This document shows, in pieces, positions 24,025 to 34,790 of a stretch of DNA of 64,000 bases. The DNA is from Ricinus communis. Its lineage: Eukaryota; Streptophyta; Magnoliopsida; Malpighiales; Euphorbiaceae. The position numbers were made by a program, and so were the translations under genes. The stretch's first letter is position 1. Each line of letters begins with the position of its first letter. The notes under the pieces were generated by a model that was given only the letters and a program-made list of their open reading frames with translations, did not search any database and was not told the origin of the DNA. The stretch lies in assembly GCF_019578655.1 (NCBI RefSeq), contig NC_063257.1:24321939-24385938 (forward strand), given 5' to 3'.

Positions 24025-25206
24025 GAAGATTCCTTCCTATATCGAGTGTGTGCAGACCAGGTTATCCGCCGATGTGTTTATGGCAAAGAGAGTCTCCAGA
24101 TCTTGAGGCACTGTCATGAAGGACCGGCAAGAGGCCATCAAGCGGCGAACCATACTGCTAGGAATGTGTTTGATGCAGGCTTTTATTGGCCAACTATCTT
24201 CCAGGATGCTAGGACATTTGTTCAGGTTTGTGACGCTTGTCAGCGCTCAGGTAATATCTCTGCCCGTGATGAAATGCCCCAAACCAGTATGCATACAGTT
24301 GAGATATTCGATGTTTGGGGTATTGACTTCATGGGACCCTTCCCTTCCTCAAATGGTAATAAGTATATCCTCGTGGCTGTTGAGTATTTCTCCAAATGGC
24401 CTGAGGCACAGGCCTTACCTACTGACAATGCCAAAGTTGTTTGCAAGTTCCTTAACAGGTTATTTGCTAGGTTCGGCACACCTAGAGTGCTAATTAGTGA
24501 CAGGGGAACACATTTCTGCAACGCTCCATTGGAGAAGGCACTCAGGCGCTATGGTGTAACACATCGGTTCTCTACTCCCTATCACCCGCAAACCAGTAGG
24601 CAAGTTGAGGTTACTAATGGGGGTTTAAAACGAATCTTAGAGAGAACTGTGGGTGTAAGTCGGAAGGAATGGGCTTTGAAACTGGATGATGCATTATGGG
24701 CATTTAGAACTGCATATAGGACCTCCATAGGTTTTACGCCTTATAGGCTGGTGTATGGGAAGTCTTGTCATTTACCTGTCGAATTAGAACATAAGGCTCT
24801 TTGGGCCCTTAAAACTTGCAATTTTGATGTTGATTCTGCAGGTAAAGAAAGATAGTGGCAACTGGGTGAATTGGAGGAATGGCGTCAACAAGCGTATGAA
24901 AACTCCTCAATTTACAAGGCAAAGACAAAGAAGTGGCACGATCAGAGGCTCAAAGGTCCCAAGGACTTTCAGAGTGGAGATAGAGTATTGCTATATAACT
25001 CACGTCTTCGGTTGTTCCTAGGGAAGCTCAAGAGTCGATGGTCGGGGCCATTCGTGGTTAAGCAAGTTTTCCCATATGGCACAGTCGAGCTTCATCATCC
25101 CGAGAAGGGTGATTTCAAGGTCAATGGACATAGGCTCAAGGTGTATCACGGAAACTCGTTGGAGATTGAGCAGCGGGTTAACATGATTCTGTACCTGCAA
25201 CAATGA
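24025..25206 (+). pseudogene. E2 integrase
   Basis: The 269-codon frame at 24046-24855 is intact over the whole catalytic core. The HHCC zinc finger has His at residues 24 and 31 and Cys at 62 and 65 ('VCDACQR'). The catalytic triad is Asp94 ('WGIDFMG'), Asp152 ('ISDRGTHF') and Glu188 ('RQVEVTN'), with exactly 35 residues between the second Asp and the Glu. One stop (TAG near 24853) separates the C-terminal domain at 24871-25206 ('[19 protein letters not shown]', '[19 protein letters not shown]'). I see no chromodomain, as expected for Athila. This is the best preserved gene in the window. Confidence 0.9.
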
Positions 25207-25469
25207 TCCATATTGAGTCCAGCTAAATGACTTAAGAATAAAAAAGAAGCGCCCTTGGGAGGCATTCCCATTCTAGTTTTATGTTCTTTTCTTCGGTCCA
25301 CTTTTATGTTATCATTCATTTGCATGCTTCTTGATCTTTAGAACACTTACTTTATATATTAAACATAGTTGTATGAACTTAGGGTTGGAGTAATTTATGT
25401 TGGATTTTTGGTAATCGGTGAAGAGGGACTTTCCCGTTTGATTTATTTACTTGATTTACAGCCTAAATG
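25207..25469 (+). other. E2 spacer between integrase and the ORF3 module
   Basis: The stretch is AT-rich with no supportable frame. It separates the pol stop at 25206 from the GC-rich cluster that begins near 25470. Confidence 0.5.
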
Positions 25470-25876
25470 GCTTGACTCTGGCCGTGCTGATCAACACGGC
25501 CTGGTGTTGCAGGCCGTAATGGCCACGGAAACTGTGGTGGCAGAGAATACACATGAAGAACTTGGGAATTCAGCCATTCACCACGGCTTCTGAAGGCACT
25601 ATAGGCTACATCCCCAGGCCGTGCCGCTCACCACGCTCGTGCCTAAGCCCGTGATGAATATGCACATAAAGCACAAGGTAAATTCAGCCATCACCACAGC
25701 TTCTGAAGGCACCACGGGCAGCAACACCATGCCGTGCTGACTAGCACGGCCGTGACCTCACCCGCGATGGATGGATGCCATAATGAAGCTTTTAGGGTTC
25801 AGCACGGGTCGAGTCCTGGCCGTGATGATCAGCACGGCCTTGCCTTCGCCCGTGCTGACCCCCGTGACTATAAAAA
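25470..25876 (+). promoter_or_regulatory. E2 internal promoter-like module upstream of ORF3
   Basis: This GC-rich stretch is packed with GGCCGTG, CACGGCC and related motifs, including palindromic CACGGCCGTG. It contains a tandem duplication of 114 bp (copies starting at 25567 and 25681 with 'aattcagcca'). It ends in CTATAAAAAG (TATA-like, 25869-25875), about 100 bases before an intron donor at 25977. The leader between TATA and donor is pyrimidine-rich and aligns with E1. The layout supports an independent promoter for ORF3, but no transcription data are available. Confidence 0.5.
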
Positions 25877-25976
25877 GAGGCCTTTTCAAAAATTTTCCTA
25901 CCTCTCTCTCTCTAAGCTCCAAGGTGCTGTTTTCTTCCTTATCTCTGATTTTTCTTACCTGTCTCAGCAACTTCAA

Positions 25977-26425
25977 GTAAGTCTCTTTGCCTTTTGCTTT
26001 TATTTGATTAAATTTGATTTTTCTTTTATGCATTTATATTATTTATGACATGCTGGTATGCTTTGGTAGTTTTACTTTGTTACACTGCTTCAATATGACC
26101 TCGATTAGATTTAATTAATACTAGTTGTTATGTTTGCTGTGAATTCGACTATGAAATAATAAGTGTGGGGTTTGGCAGCAATAAACTTTATTTATGGCAT
26201 TTTATTATGAACAATTGTTAGCATAAATTTGCTTCATTTGGTGCATGATAAAGTAGGCTGGAATGTAATTGTGAATTAGTTTATGCAGGAGATTGAGGCT
26301 TTAGTCTTTTGTTAAGTCTAAAGTTTTATGTTAGTCGAATTATAGCCGTTATGCTGTTTAATTTTCGGTATAATTTCTGATTAAGTTGATTTCTTGTTCG
26401 AATACTAATTGATTTATTGCATTAG
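25977..26425 (+). other. Probable intron in the ORF3 leader of E2
   Basis: The donor is CAA|GTAAGT at 25977 and the acceptor ATTGCATTAG|GT ends at 26425. The ORF3 ATG at 26431 follows after five bases. The 449 bp are T-rich. E1 shows the same donor, acceptor and spacing on the other strand. Confidence 0.6.
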
Positions 26426-26430
26426 GTAAT

Positions 26431-27994
26431 ATGAGGGACCGCGATCAATCACGTAGAAAGCAACCGCAACGCGTCGCTACCAGCAAGTGCTCGTGTGGCG
26501 AAGGAACATCTTCCTCCACTTCACCTTCACCAAAGCACCGACACCGGCCACCTCCACATAGCAATGACTAGTCCAAGTCAGAAGAGCACCGTTTGCGAAT
26601 CCACACTTTGGTCATCATCCATTATGGACATTTCCTAATGCAGATAACGAGAGTAGATTCCAAGTCATGAGATGGAAGCAAGTGATGGCGGGACGTTGCA
26701 TCGACTTCGTATCCCTAGAAAGAGTGGGATTGGCTCAGGATGTGCGTGCTCTGTTCGAAACTCTGCCATATGGGCGATTCTTCGACATCATTGAGCCAAC
26801 CTACTGCAAGCTTACGATTGAATTCCTCAGCACCTTCTTCCTGCAACAATAGATCACAAACTGGCATTAGCCTGATGCAGTTTACTTCAGACTTGGGGGA
26901 AGGGAGTTCTCAATGTCAGTCCCACAATTTGACAACTTGGGATTATGGACGGAGCAGGAGACCTCGGGTGAGGAGTATCAAGGCTGTCTCTACATCAACC
27001 CAATATTGTACGACACTATGTGGGATTCATTGGTACTCAGGCCAGAATCGTACTACCCCAGCAGGTCTAAGGCGTCTAGCCTTCTGGATCATCTCCGCTA
27101 TCTTCATACTTTATTAGCTTACACGATTACAGTCAGGGAGATAGTTTTGGAGCGGTAATACAGACCGATGTCTTCATCCTCTAGGCTATGCAACATCGTA
27201 AGAAGCTTGACTTGGGATATTTATTGGCTCGACAAATTCGTTCATTTATAGTAGACGCCCAAAAGAAGATGCACTGCTGTTTTGACCCGTATATAACTAG
27301 GTTAGCCAAGAGACTAGATGTATTGGACGACTGTCTGTCAGAGCTTTCATAGATTGGTGACATGACACCACTAGGGATTAGACAGATGATCAACATACGG
27401 ATGATCATGGCTACTCGACACCCACATGGCATAGAGTATAGGCTCGTGAACGCAATAGTCAAGGAGGCTAGAGAGGCAACAGCTAGAGGAGCCCAAGATC
27501 CGACGACTGGGATTCCAGATGTTAGGATTCCTAACCCAGCTAGAGTGTTTATGCCTACATCTGAAGCCTCATCTTCTTATTCTACAGGGACATCGAGTGC
27601 TCAGATTAGTGCTTTGGCTGACCGACTGGATCGAGTCTGCGATTTACAACAGCAGCACTATACTGAGTTTGCATAGTAGAGAAAGGAGTTTGGGCAGTTC
27701 CAAGAGGAGACTAGGGCACAGTTTCCAGGTTTAAACGATATACTCTACCAGCTTATGCATGGGTTGGAGAGGTAGGCCACCCAAACAAACTTAATGGCGG
27801 AGCAGATTAAAAAGATGGTGGAGACCGGAGCACAAAATCAGCGGTTCATTGATGATATGGAGCTCGATATGGCAGGATGCTTCACGGAGCCTGTGCCACC
27901 ACCACCGCCCCCTCCTTTAGTGACTTCCCCTACTCCTCATCCTCTAGTAGATCCGACCAGTGAGGATGCGCCTTCGGCAGATTACCAGCAGTGA
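26431..27994 (+). pseudogene. E2 ORF3 (Athila-type third ORF), broken
   Basis: The ATG at 26431 opens a basic start ('RRKQPQRVATSK', a possible nuclear localisation signal). The core lies at 26667-26849 ('FFDIIEPTYCKLTIEFLS') and 26913-27158 ('YPSRSKASSLLDHLRYLHTL'). The middle part is at 27190-27676 ('RKKLDLGYLLARQIRSF'), and a Gln-rich, then Pro-rich end at 27794-27994 ('EPVPPPPPPPL'). It is the homologue of E1 ORF3 at 5672-7205. The function is unknown. It resembles uncharacterised ATHILA-ORF-type proteins, and I see no transmembrane segment that would support an envelope role. In-frame stops and frameshifts are present. Confidence 0.72.
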
Positions 27995-29237
27995 AACAAA
28001 AATTTGTGCTATTTTTCTTTTTCCTTTTCCTTTTTATTTTCCTTCTTTATTTTATTTTATTTTATTTTCTTTTTGCATTTTTAATTTTATGTTATTTCCT
28101 TTCATTTTCCTTTCATGTTAATTTATTTTAGTAGAACACTTTGCTTTGCCATCTTGATATGTACATTAAGTATGATCTTCAAGGATTATGATGTAATAGT
28201 TATGTGTTATACCCAGTTTCAATTTTTCTAACACTGTGGACAGTGTTATACTCAAGTGTGGGGTGGGTATCCCTTAATTGTTTAAAGGCAATGATAATGG
28301 ACTATTCTTAGGATGTTAGGACCTAGGGTTTTCATGATATTCAAGTTTAGTTTATTCTTTCATAATTAATGACTTAATTCATACACTAGTACTTGATTGT
28401 CCCTCTTTTTCTTCTATTCTTGAAAGCAATTTCACTGTATTCAATATGTCAATTTGGCCGGGTTAAATTGGTGTTACTTAAGTTCCTTGCGAATTTACTA
28501 CCTTTGACTGTGAACTTTGATTATGTCAATCCCGTATTCAATTTATGTGATGATTCAATTGATAAGTCTGGGAACCAATTGCAAACTTTAGCCACTTCAA
28601 ACGTGAGTTTTTGAACCAGAATTGAGCATCCATTGCACATTATGCTCATGACTTTTCTTGTTTGAGTATATACTTAGCTTTTAGCTCTTCTGAATTTAAC
28701 TCTTGTGAGCATCCTTTACTTCAAATAAGGCTTAGTGAATATTTTTGTTGTTTTAGCACTCAGTTCCTAAAGCATTCATTTCAAATAAGTGGATGATTTT
28801 TCAGTATACTTTACACTTCTATCCAAATATTCTTACCTTTACCTTAGCCATATTTCAACCTTTGAAAAGACCCTTTGATTTTGGTATTCAATTATTCGCA
28901 GTAGCAAAGATGAGATTTATGAGCAAGCTTATAGTAAATAGGTTTTGTGCAGCTGCATTGAGAGAATTTTCTTATTTACCTGCAAACACTGTGAGTGATT
29001 TGAGAGATTCCTGTGAGGTAATGGTTCTTAGTCTTTAATGCTGAATTATTATATAAGTTGTGTTTCGAGATGATATTATTATAGTTCTTCCTTAAAGGTG
29101 TATAACTTGTTAGTTACTTGAGTTTCATTCTTTATATGTTGAATAAGGTTGAGTTGTGAACTTTAGCATGGATTCTGAGGGGTGATTGTTGCTTGTGCAT
29201 GTATTGAGTTATTGATTGCTCGAGGACAAGCAAAAGC
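27995..29237 (+). other. E2 3' non-coding tail
   Basis: No supportable gene lies here; the frames at 28393-28614 and 28793-29038 have no recognisable domain. A T-rich run follows ORF3 (28010-28080). A perfect hairpin AACACTG-TGGA-CAGTGTT is at 28230-28247, followed by a second polypurine-like tract AAGTGTGGGGTGGG at 28254-28267. Both have counterparts in E1. Confidence 0.55.
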
Positions 29238-29254
29238 TTAAGTGTGGGGTGATT
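29238..29254 (+). other. E2 polypurine tract
   Basis: The sequence TTAAGTGTGGGGTGATT lies directly before the 3' LTR start TGATAGGC. It occupies the same position as the E1 tract. Confidence 0.78.
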
Positions 29255-30733
29255 TGATAGGCATCATATTATACATATTTATATGCCCAATTGTTTACAT
29301 TTTTGTGCATAGTTATCTCATTTTAGGCTAGAATCACCTGTCTTTTGGTTCCTTTCACGTTTCAGGTCATTATCGAGGGACATTATCAATAATCGAGGGA
29401 AATACGCGCAATTACGGACCAGAATCCATCAAATTGAGCAAGGACTAGCATTCTAAGGTTGAGCATGGCTTGGACTTCGGCCGTGCTGAATTATCAAGTA
29501 GTTGCCCTCCAAGAGTGCAATTTTGGCACAGTTTCCGAAGCCACCACGGCCTCCACCACGGCTCGTGGTGGCTCAGCACTGGCTAGGGCATGAACTGGAA
29601 GAAGTCAACAGATGCGGAATGCAGAGGTCCAGCATGGCCTGGACTCCACTTGTCCTGATCAGCACAGGCTTGACCACGGCCGTGCTGAAGGGATTATATA
29701 GGCAAAAACAATTTGCTGAATTAGGGTTCAATTTTCTGACTTGATTTCCATTATACAAGCTTAAACCATCTTTTTCCAGACTTCAATACTCGACCTTAGA
29801 AGATCATTTCATCTATTGAAGGAAGGATTACAACTGTTTTAACATCAAATTAAAGATCAAGACAAGATTTGGGAACATTCAAGTAGCAAATTAGGGTTTA
29901 CTATTCTAAATTGGGAATTTAGGGTTTCTCATCTAACTTGAAGAAGAAGGGTGTACATGCCTTTAATTTACTTTTCTGAATCTATTCTTTATTTTCTTTT
30001 GCTTATTAGTATGAGTAACTAAATTGTCAAACCCATTTGGGGTTCCTATATTGTTGGATTAATTTCAATGTTTATGAGATTTTGATTATCAATGCTTGTT
30101 TCTTCTTGCTTTCATTATTAATGAGAAATCACTTTATTCATGAGACGTTGTGAATTGTGGTATTTAGATTGCTTTATGTAATTGAGAAATTCATTTAGTA
30201 ATTGGAAATTTGAATAGCAAGAACTAGTTAATAATCACTTAGAGATAAGGGTAATTGACTAGCCGGATTAAGAATTAACAAAGCTTAATAGAGGCGAGTT
30301 AAACCTTAATGCTAATCGAATAATCGATTGTTAGGAAGAGATCCCAGCTTTAGGTTATTAGGTTTAGGAATTCGGTTATCTCGAGAGGGAGACCAAATTC
30401 AGTTAAGACTTCATCCACGGGTAATTGCAATTGATAATCAATTTAATCTCTATCTTCACTAAAATCCAACTAGCTTAGGTCCCCTAGGGTTTGCTTTTTT
30501 TCCTTCGAGAGTTTTCCTAAATCCTTTCAGATTATTTGACATTTAATTAATTGTTTGTTCATATTTAATCATAGCATAACACTTCATTGATTTTGTTTAG
30601 GTTAGATAACATAAGACACTACAGTAGGTCTAGGATCACCCTTTCCCGAGAATACGACCTTGATACTTACCATTTATGCTAGTCTGCATCGATAGGTTCA
30701 CTGCTTAGATTTTAGCTACATAAAAAGCTATCA
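29255..30733 (+). repeat. E2 3' LTR (1479 bp)
   Basis: It pairs with 18125-19592. The GC-rich cluster is at about 29465-29690 and the TATATA box at 29695-29700. The end AAAAGCTATCA is followed by the duplicated target AACCC. Confidence 0.93.
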
Positions 30734-30738
30734 AACCC

Positions 30739-31560
30739 TAAAACTTTTTTGGATTTCTATGATGATGGACTACAGGTCGAGGAAATAGAGAATGACAAAA
30801 GGAAGACCATGGGAATTGATTGAAGGGCAAATACCAGGTTGGAGGAAGTAGGACCTTGGATGTGAATGTTGTGCATCAATTGAGGAAGTTCTCTAACTTC
30901 AAGCAATCTCTCTCTAAGATTTTTGAGAGATTGGTTCAGAATGGCATGCATCAACCTACTACCCTAAAGAATCCATCGAACCTAAATGCACCTGGATACA
31001 AGCCTAACACTTACTACGAATTCCACTAAGCACCTGGCCACAACACCAACAATTGCATCCAACTGAAGCATGAAATCCAACACCTTATCGATGTCGGAAA
31101 GATCACTAACCTATACCAACCTAGCACCAAAAGAAACCACCTATCAAGATACAACAATACACTACCCCTAAACTAAGTGCCCATGATCAACCCCGACTTC
31201 AGCAGGAGAGTTTACCCCCCTTTCCGCCCACTCAAGAGGAAATCATGAACTCTTTCGAAAACCTACCTCAAATAGAGCCTCAAATCAAGCTAGATAGCCC
31301 ATAAAGAACCTTTATCGAGCTGGGGGCACCACTTTTCGTAATGTTTTAACACTTAAAATGGAGCGGGAAGCTTAAGCCCCAATCACCAAAAGACAGTCCT
31401 AAGCCTCACAATGGTCAGTATTGTGAGTATCACTAAACTTTCAGGCATGTGACGGACCAGTGCAACCATCTTAAGCACGAGATTCAGGACTTAATTGACT
31501 CTAAAGAATGGGAGGTTGAGCAATTTCCTCGGTATGATTGATAGTGATACCGAGACTGAA
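30739..31560 (+). pseudogene. Tat-like gag, C-terminal fragment (part 3 of 3)
   Basis: The reading resumes directly after the E2 insertion. A zinc-knuckle-like block lies at about 31418-31480: 'QYCEYH', then 'HVTDQCNHLKHEIQDLID', which is the Tat/Ogre form of the C-terminal Gag motif. Another 'Y..F' block with 'NNCIQLKHEIQ'-type spacing is readable near 31040-31090. Several in-frame stops show that the copy is dead. Confidence 0.65.
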
Positions 31561-31741
31561 CTAGCAGGTAAGGGTAAGGAAGCCGAGGTACAAGAGCTGA
31601 AATAAGAGAAGCAAGCACTTGAAGACAGGGATGTCATGGTACTAGAATAGTGGAGAAAGGAGAATAAAGACAGTTGATGTTTTGAAGCTATTGATGCATT
31701 CTTCATACCATAGAAAGGCTCTGATCTAGGCCTTATCTGGC

Positions 31742-32200
31742 ATGAGTGTTAGCATAACAGCTACCTTTGAGAGGATGATCAATACGGCAACTGACAAGAC
31801 CACCGAAATGATCACTTTCTTGGATGAAGACTTACCACTTGAGGAAAGGGACCATAACAATGCCCTCTATATAGCAGCAAAAGTAAAAAGGAAAAGAACC
31901 CCATCTGTGATGGTTAATGACGGGTCAACTATCAATGTGTGTCCTTCTCATATACTCCCTAAAATAGGGATGACTACGAAGGACCTAAAACCACCAGACA
32001 TTGTCATAAGGGCCTATGACGAGAATAAAAGAGATGTAGAAGGGACGTTTTCAGCACTGATGAAGACGAGTCCTATTTAATCCTGGGTGGAGTTCACTGT
32101 CCTGGACATCCCAATAACTTTTTGCACTATTATTGGGAAGGCCATGGTTCCATGCCCTAGGAGGAGTCCCTTCTACAGTACATCAGAAGGGTAAAATTCC
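31742..32200 (+). pseudogene. Tat-like aspartic protease
   Basis: The frame at 31742-32080 matches the Tat protease pattern: 'ITFLDEDLPLEERDHNNALY', then the active-site region 'VMVNDGSTINVCP', then 'DLKPPDIVIRAYDENKRDVE'. In related elements the catalytic loop reads V-D-N-G-S; here it reads V-N-D-G-S, so the Asp has moved by one position. A stop at 32078 precedes the second conserved block, which continues to about 32200. The domain would mature Gag-Pol. Confidence 0.75.
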
Positions 32201-33055
32201 ATCATGAAGGCGAGATCATCACTAACCATGCCGAAGGTGGTAAAGTTGTCTCGGCAATCCTGGAAGCTTTCAAAGAGGTGGATGCCCCTACTGGATTCCA
32301 AGTGGCTATTCTCTATAAGGACTACATGGATCCTAAAGTAGCCAGCATGTTCAAGAAAATAAACTTCATGCTTGTAACAAGGCTGGGAAAGAATCAACAA
32401 GGTATTGCGACCTGCCAGACTTTAAAGGTTAGAAGAGTTGGCGAAGTTTGGGGTATTCTAAGGAAAAAGACGAGGGCCAACCAAAAGGCAAGACTCTAAC
32501 AGACTTGTTCATCCAAGAGTACAAGCCCTACTTTAGGGATCTCGAAACTGTTTGTGTAGCTAGGACTGAGGTATTAGGAATCGAGATTTTCAAGAACTTG
32601 ATCATCTACAAGATGGACGAACTGAGTATTAAGGAAGTCCATGAGAAGGTCACCACTAACATGGGAGAGCTGAAGCTTGAAGAGCCTATCACTCAGTCGA
32701 AAAGGATAAGCCAATAGAAGCTAACTGCTCTTATTGAAAATAATATCATTGATGTATTCTATGACAATGATGCAATAACATTTGATATTTATGAGGATGA
32801 TGTTTCTTTTCTTTTTAAGATCAATGATATGAATAATTTTGCTTACCTGTGTAATGTTTTTCCTTATAGTGGTATGCATTTTGATAATCATGACATGTGC
32901 ATGTTTGACATCAATTCCATACAAATTTATTCATTTAATTTAGGTATAGATGCAAATCCACAGAATATTCTGGTAGCTCATGATATAACTCTTGAGGAAA
33001 GGAGAGAATTTGAAAAAATAATAGAAAAAAGAGGTATTTGCTTAGTCCTACGATG
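32201..33055 (+). pseudogene. Tat-like protease-to-RT linker
   Basis: Several short frames cover the region (32278-32499, 32448-32717, 32829-33056). None shows a catalytic motif, but their position and their acidic, Lys-rich composition fit the linker that precedes RT in Tat/Ogre polyproteins. The end 'TLEERREFEKIIEKR' at about 32985-33040 looks like the start of the RT finger region. Confidence 0.45.
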
Positions 33056-33900
33056 ACATGCCAAGTCTAGATAGAAAAGTAGCAGAGCACCATATCCTAA
33101 CTCATTCACACATGAAGCCAATCAAGCAGAGTGAGAAGACTGAGGCTAGAATGGGTAGAAAAGATACGAAAGGAGGTTATTAAGCAGGTTAAGGCCAATT
33201 TTTTCGATGTAGTTGATTGCCCCGAAGAAGGATGATAAGGTTCAGATGTGTGTGGATCACCAGGACTTGAATAAGGCATGCTCGAAGGATGACTTCCTCT
33301 TCCTCACATAGATGTAATAGTTGATAGTACCACTTCAAATGTAATGTACTCCTTTACGGATAGGTTCTATAAATATAATCGGATTATATGATGGCAATAG
33401 TGGACAAGCTGAAGACGTTGTTTATCACCAAGGGGACAATGCTGCTACAAGCTTATGCCTTTTGGACTAAAGAACATGAAGGAACTTATTAGAGAGTAGC
33501 TACTACCTTGCTTCACAACATGATGCACAAGAAGGTGGAGGTGTAGATGATATAATGGTAAAGTCTGAAACAAGGGAAGGCTACTTCAGGCTCTTGATAA
33601 ATTTCTTAGGACGAGTGGAAATGTATAACCTGAGGATCAATTCAAAGAAGAGCGTGTTTAGAGTTACATCAACGAAGCTATTAGGGCACATAGTGAGTTA
33701 GCAGGGTATAGAGATCGATCCAGACAAGGTTAAAGCCATTCAAGAAATGCTGGCGCCAAAGACGGAGAACGAAGTCAAATGTTTCTTAGGACATATGCAA
33801 TAAATTAGCAAGTTCATTTCCAAGCTCATGATGGTTTGTGATCCCATTTTTAAATTTTTAAGAAAAAATCAGCTGGTTGTGTAGGATGAACACTATCAAA
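33056..33900 (+). pseudogene. Tat-like reverse transcriptase
   Basis: The RT is strongly decayed. Recognisable blocks are 'VQMCVDHQDLNKACSKDDF' near 33240, the catalytic Asp pair in 'DDIMVKSETREG' at 33546-33551 (the two residues before it are lost to a small deletion), and 'IEIDPDKVKAIQEMLAPKTE' near 33710-33770 followed by 'FLGHMQ' and 'ISKFISKL'. Frameshifts and stops separate all blocks. The order and wording are those of Tat/Ogre RTs rather than Athila. Confidence 0.75.
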
Positions 33901-34390
33901 AGGCCTTCGATATAATCAAGGAATACCTGATGAAGCCATTAGTACTCAAGCCACTAAAGGATGGCAGACCATTAATCCTATACTTAGCCTTAGAAGAGGA
34001 AGCTTTAGAGCCAATGGTAGAACAATACGGGCCTAAGAACGTGGAGTATGCGGTCTATTATCTTAGCAAGAAATTACTGTCTTACGAGTCAAAGTACAAC
34101 CTCGTGGAGACTTGCTTAGCCATAATATAGGCTATAAGGAAGTTAAGGCATTACTTCTAGTCTTGTAAGGTGCAAGCGATTTTAAAAATGGACCTTTTGA
34201 AGTACTTATTTGAGACTTCATCTCTTATAGGAAAGTTGGCTAAATGGTTGGTGTTCCTAACAGAACTCGACATTGAGTACATCACTAAGAAGGTAGTCAA
34301 GGGTACGGTTATGGCTGCGTTTCTAGCCTATAACACGATTGAAGGGGATGATCCTTGGGATCTGGAATTTCTTGATGAGAATTTGGGGGC
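33901..34390 (+). pseudogene. Tat-like RNase H
   Basis: The frame at 33930-34127 gives 'VLKPLKDGRPLILYLALEEE' and 'YYLSKKLLSYESKYNLVE', and 34170-34330 gives 'LIGKLAKWLVFLTELDIEY'. These are the usual Ty3/gypsy RNase H blocks in the Tat version. A stop at 34128 interrupts it. Confidence 0.75.
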
Positions 34391-34790
34391 AATCGAGATC
34401 CAAGAATGGAAGATGTACTTTGATGGAGCCGTGAATGCAAGAGGTGCAGGCCTAGGAGTAGTTCTAATCACATTAGAAGGGAAAATGCTACCAATGGTCA
34501 ATATAATGTACTTTAAAGTGACTAATAATATGGCAGAGTATGAAGCATGTTTATTTGGATTAGAAGGGACCATGGTAGTATGAGCTAAGTATTTAATGGT
34601 CTACGAAGATTCTATGCTGGTAATCTAACAAGCCTCGAGGAATGGGAACTAAAAGAAGATAGGTTGAAGCCATATGTCACTATCTCAAGACTTTAGTATG
34701 GAACTTCTCCAAGTGTTCCTTTGTACACTTGCCTCGGGACGAGAATCAGATGGCAGATGCATTAGCTACTCTATCATCTATATGGGTTAA
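34391..34790 (+). pseudogene. Tat-like second (archaeal-type) RNase H
   Basis: A second RNase H follows the first: 'WKMYFDGAVNARGAGLGVVL' with the first catalytic Asp, 'VTNNMAEYEACLFGLEG' with the catalytic Glu, and 'HLPRDENQMADALATL' near 34725-34770 with the last conserved block. A dual RNase H arrangement is a known hallmark of the Tat/Ogre lineage, so this supports the classification. A stop at 34581 and a frameshift break it. Confidence 0.72.

Larger units (their letters stand above)
18120..30738 (+). mobile_element. Athila-like Ty3/gypsy retrotransposon E2, complete structure, plus strand
   Basis: LTRs at 18125-19592 and 29255-30733 start TGATA and end TATCA. The target duplication AACCC is at 18120-18124 and 30734-30738. 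The internal order is PBS, gag, protease, RT, RNase H, integrase, ORF3, PPT. The LTRs differ mostly by C/T and G/A transitions, consistent with slow decay of methylated DNA, and the genes carry several stops. It is related to E1 in LTR ends, PBS spacing, all proteins and the ORF3 module, but it is a diverged copy. It lies in the gag of the Tat-like element. Confidence 0.93.

Noticed and set aside
26431..27994. ORF3 as a retroviral-type envelope gene
   Set aside because: No signal peptide, no convincing transmembrane segment and no cleavage site can be read; the protein is basic at the start and Gln/Pro-rich at the end.
28393..29038. Small open frames in the E2 tail as genes
   Set aside because: They are short, without domain, and lie in the non-coding tail; no equivalent frame is kept in E1.
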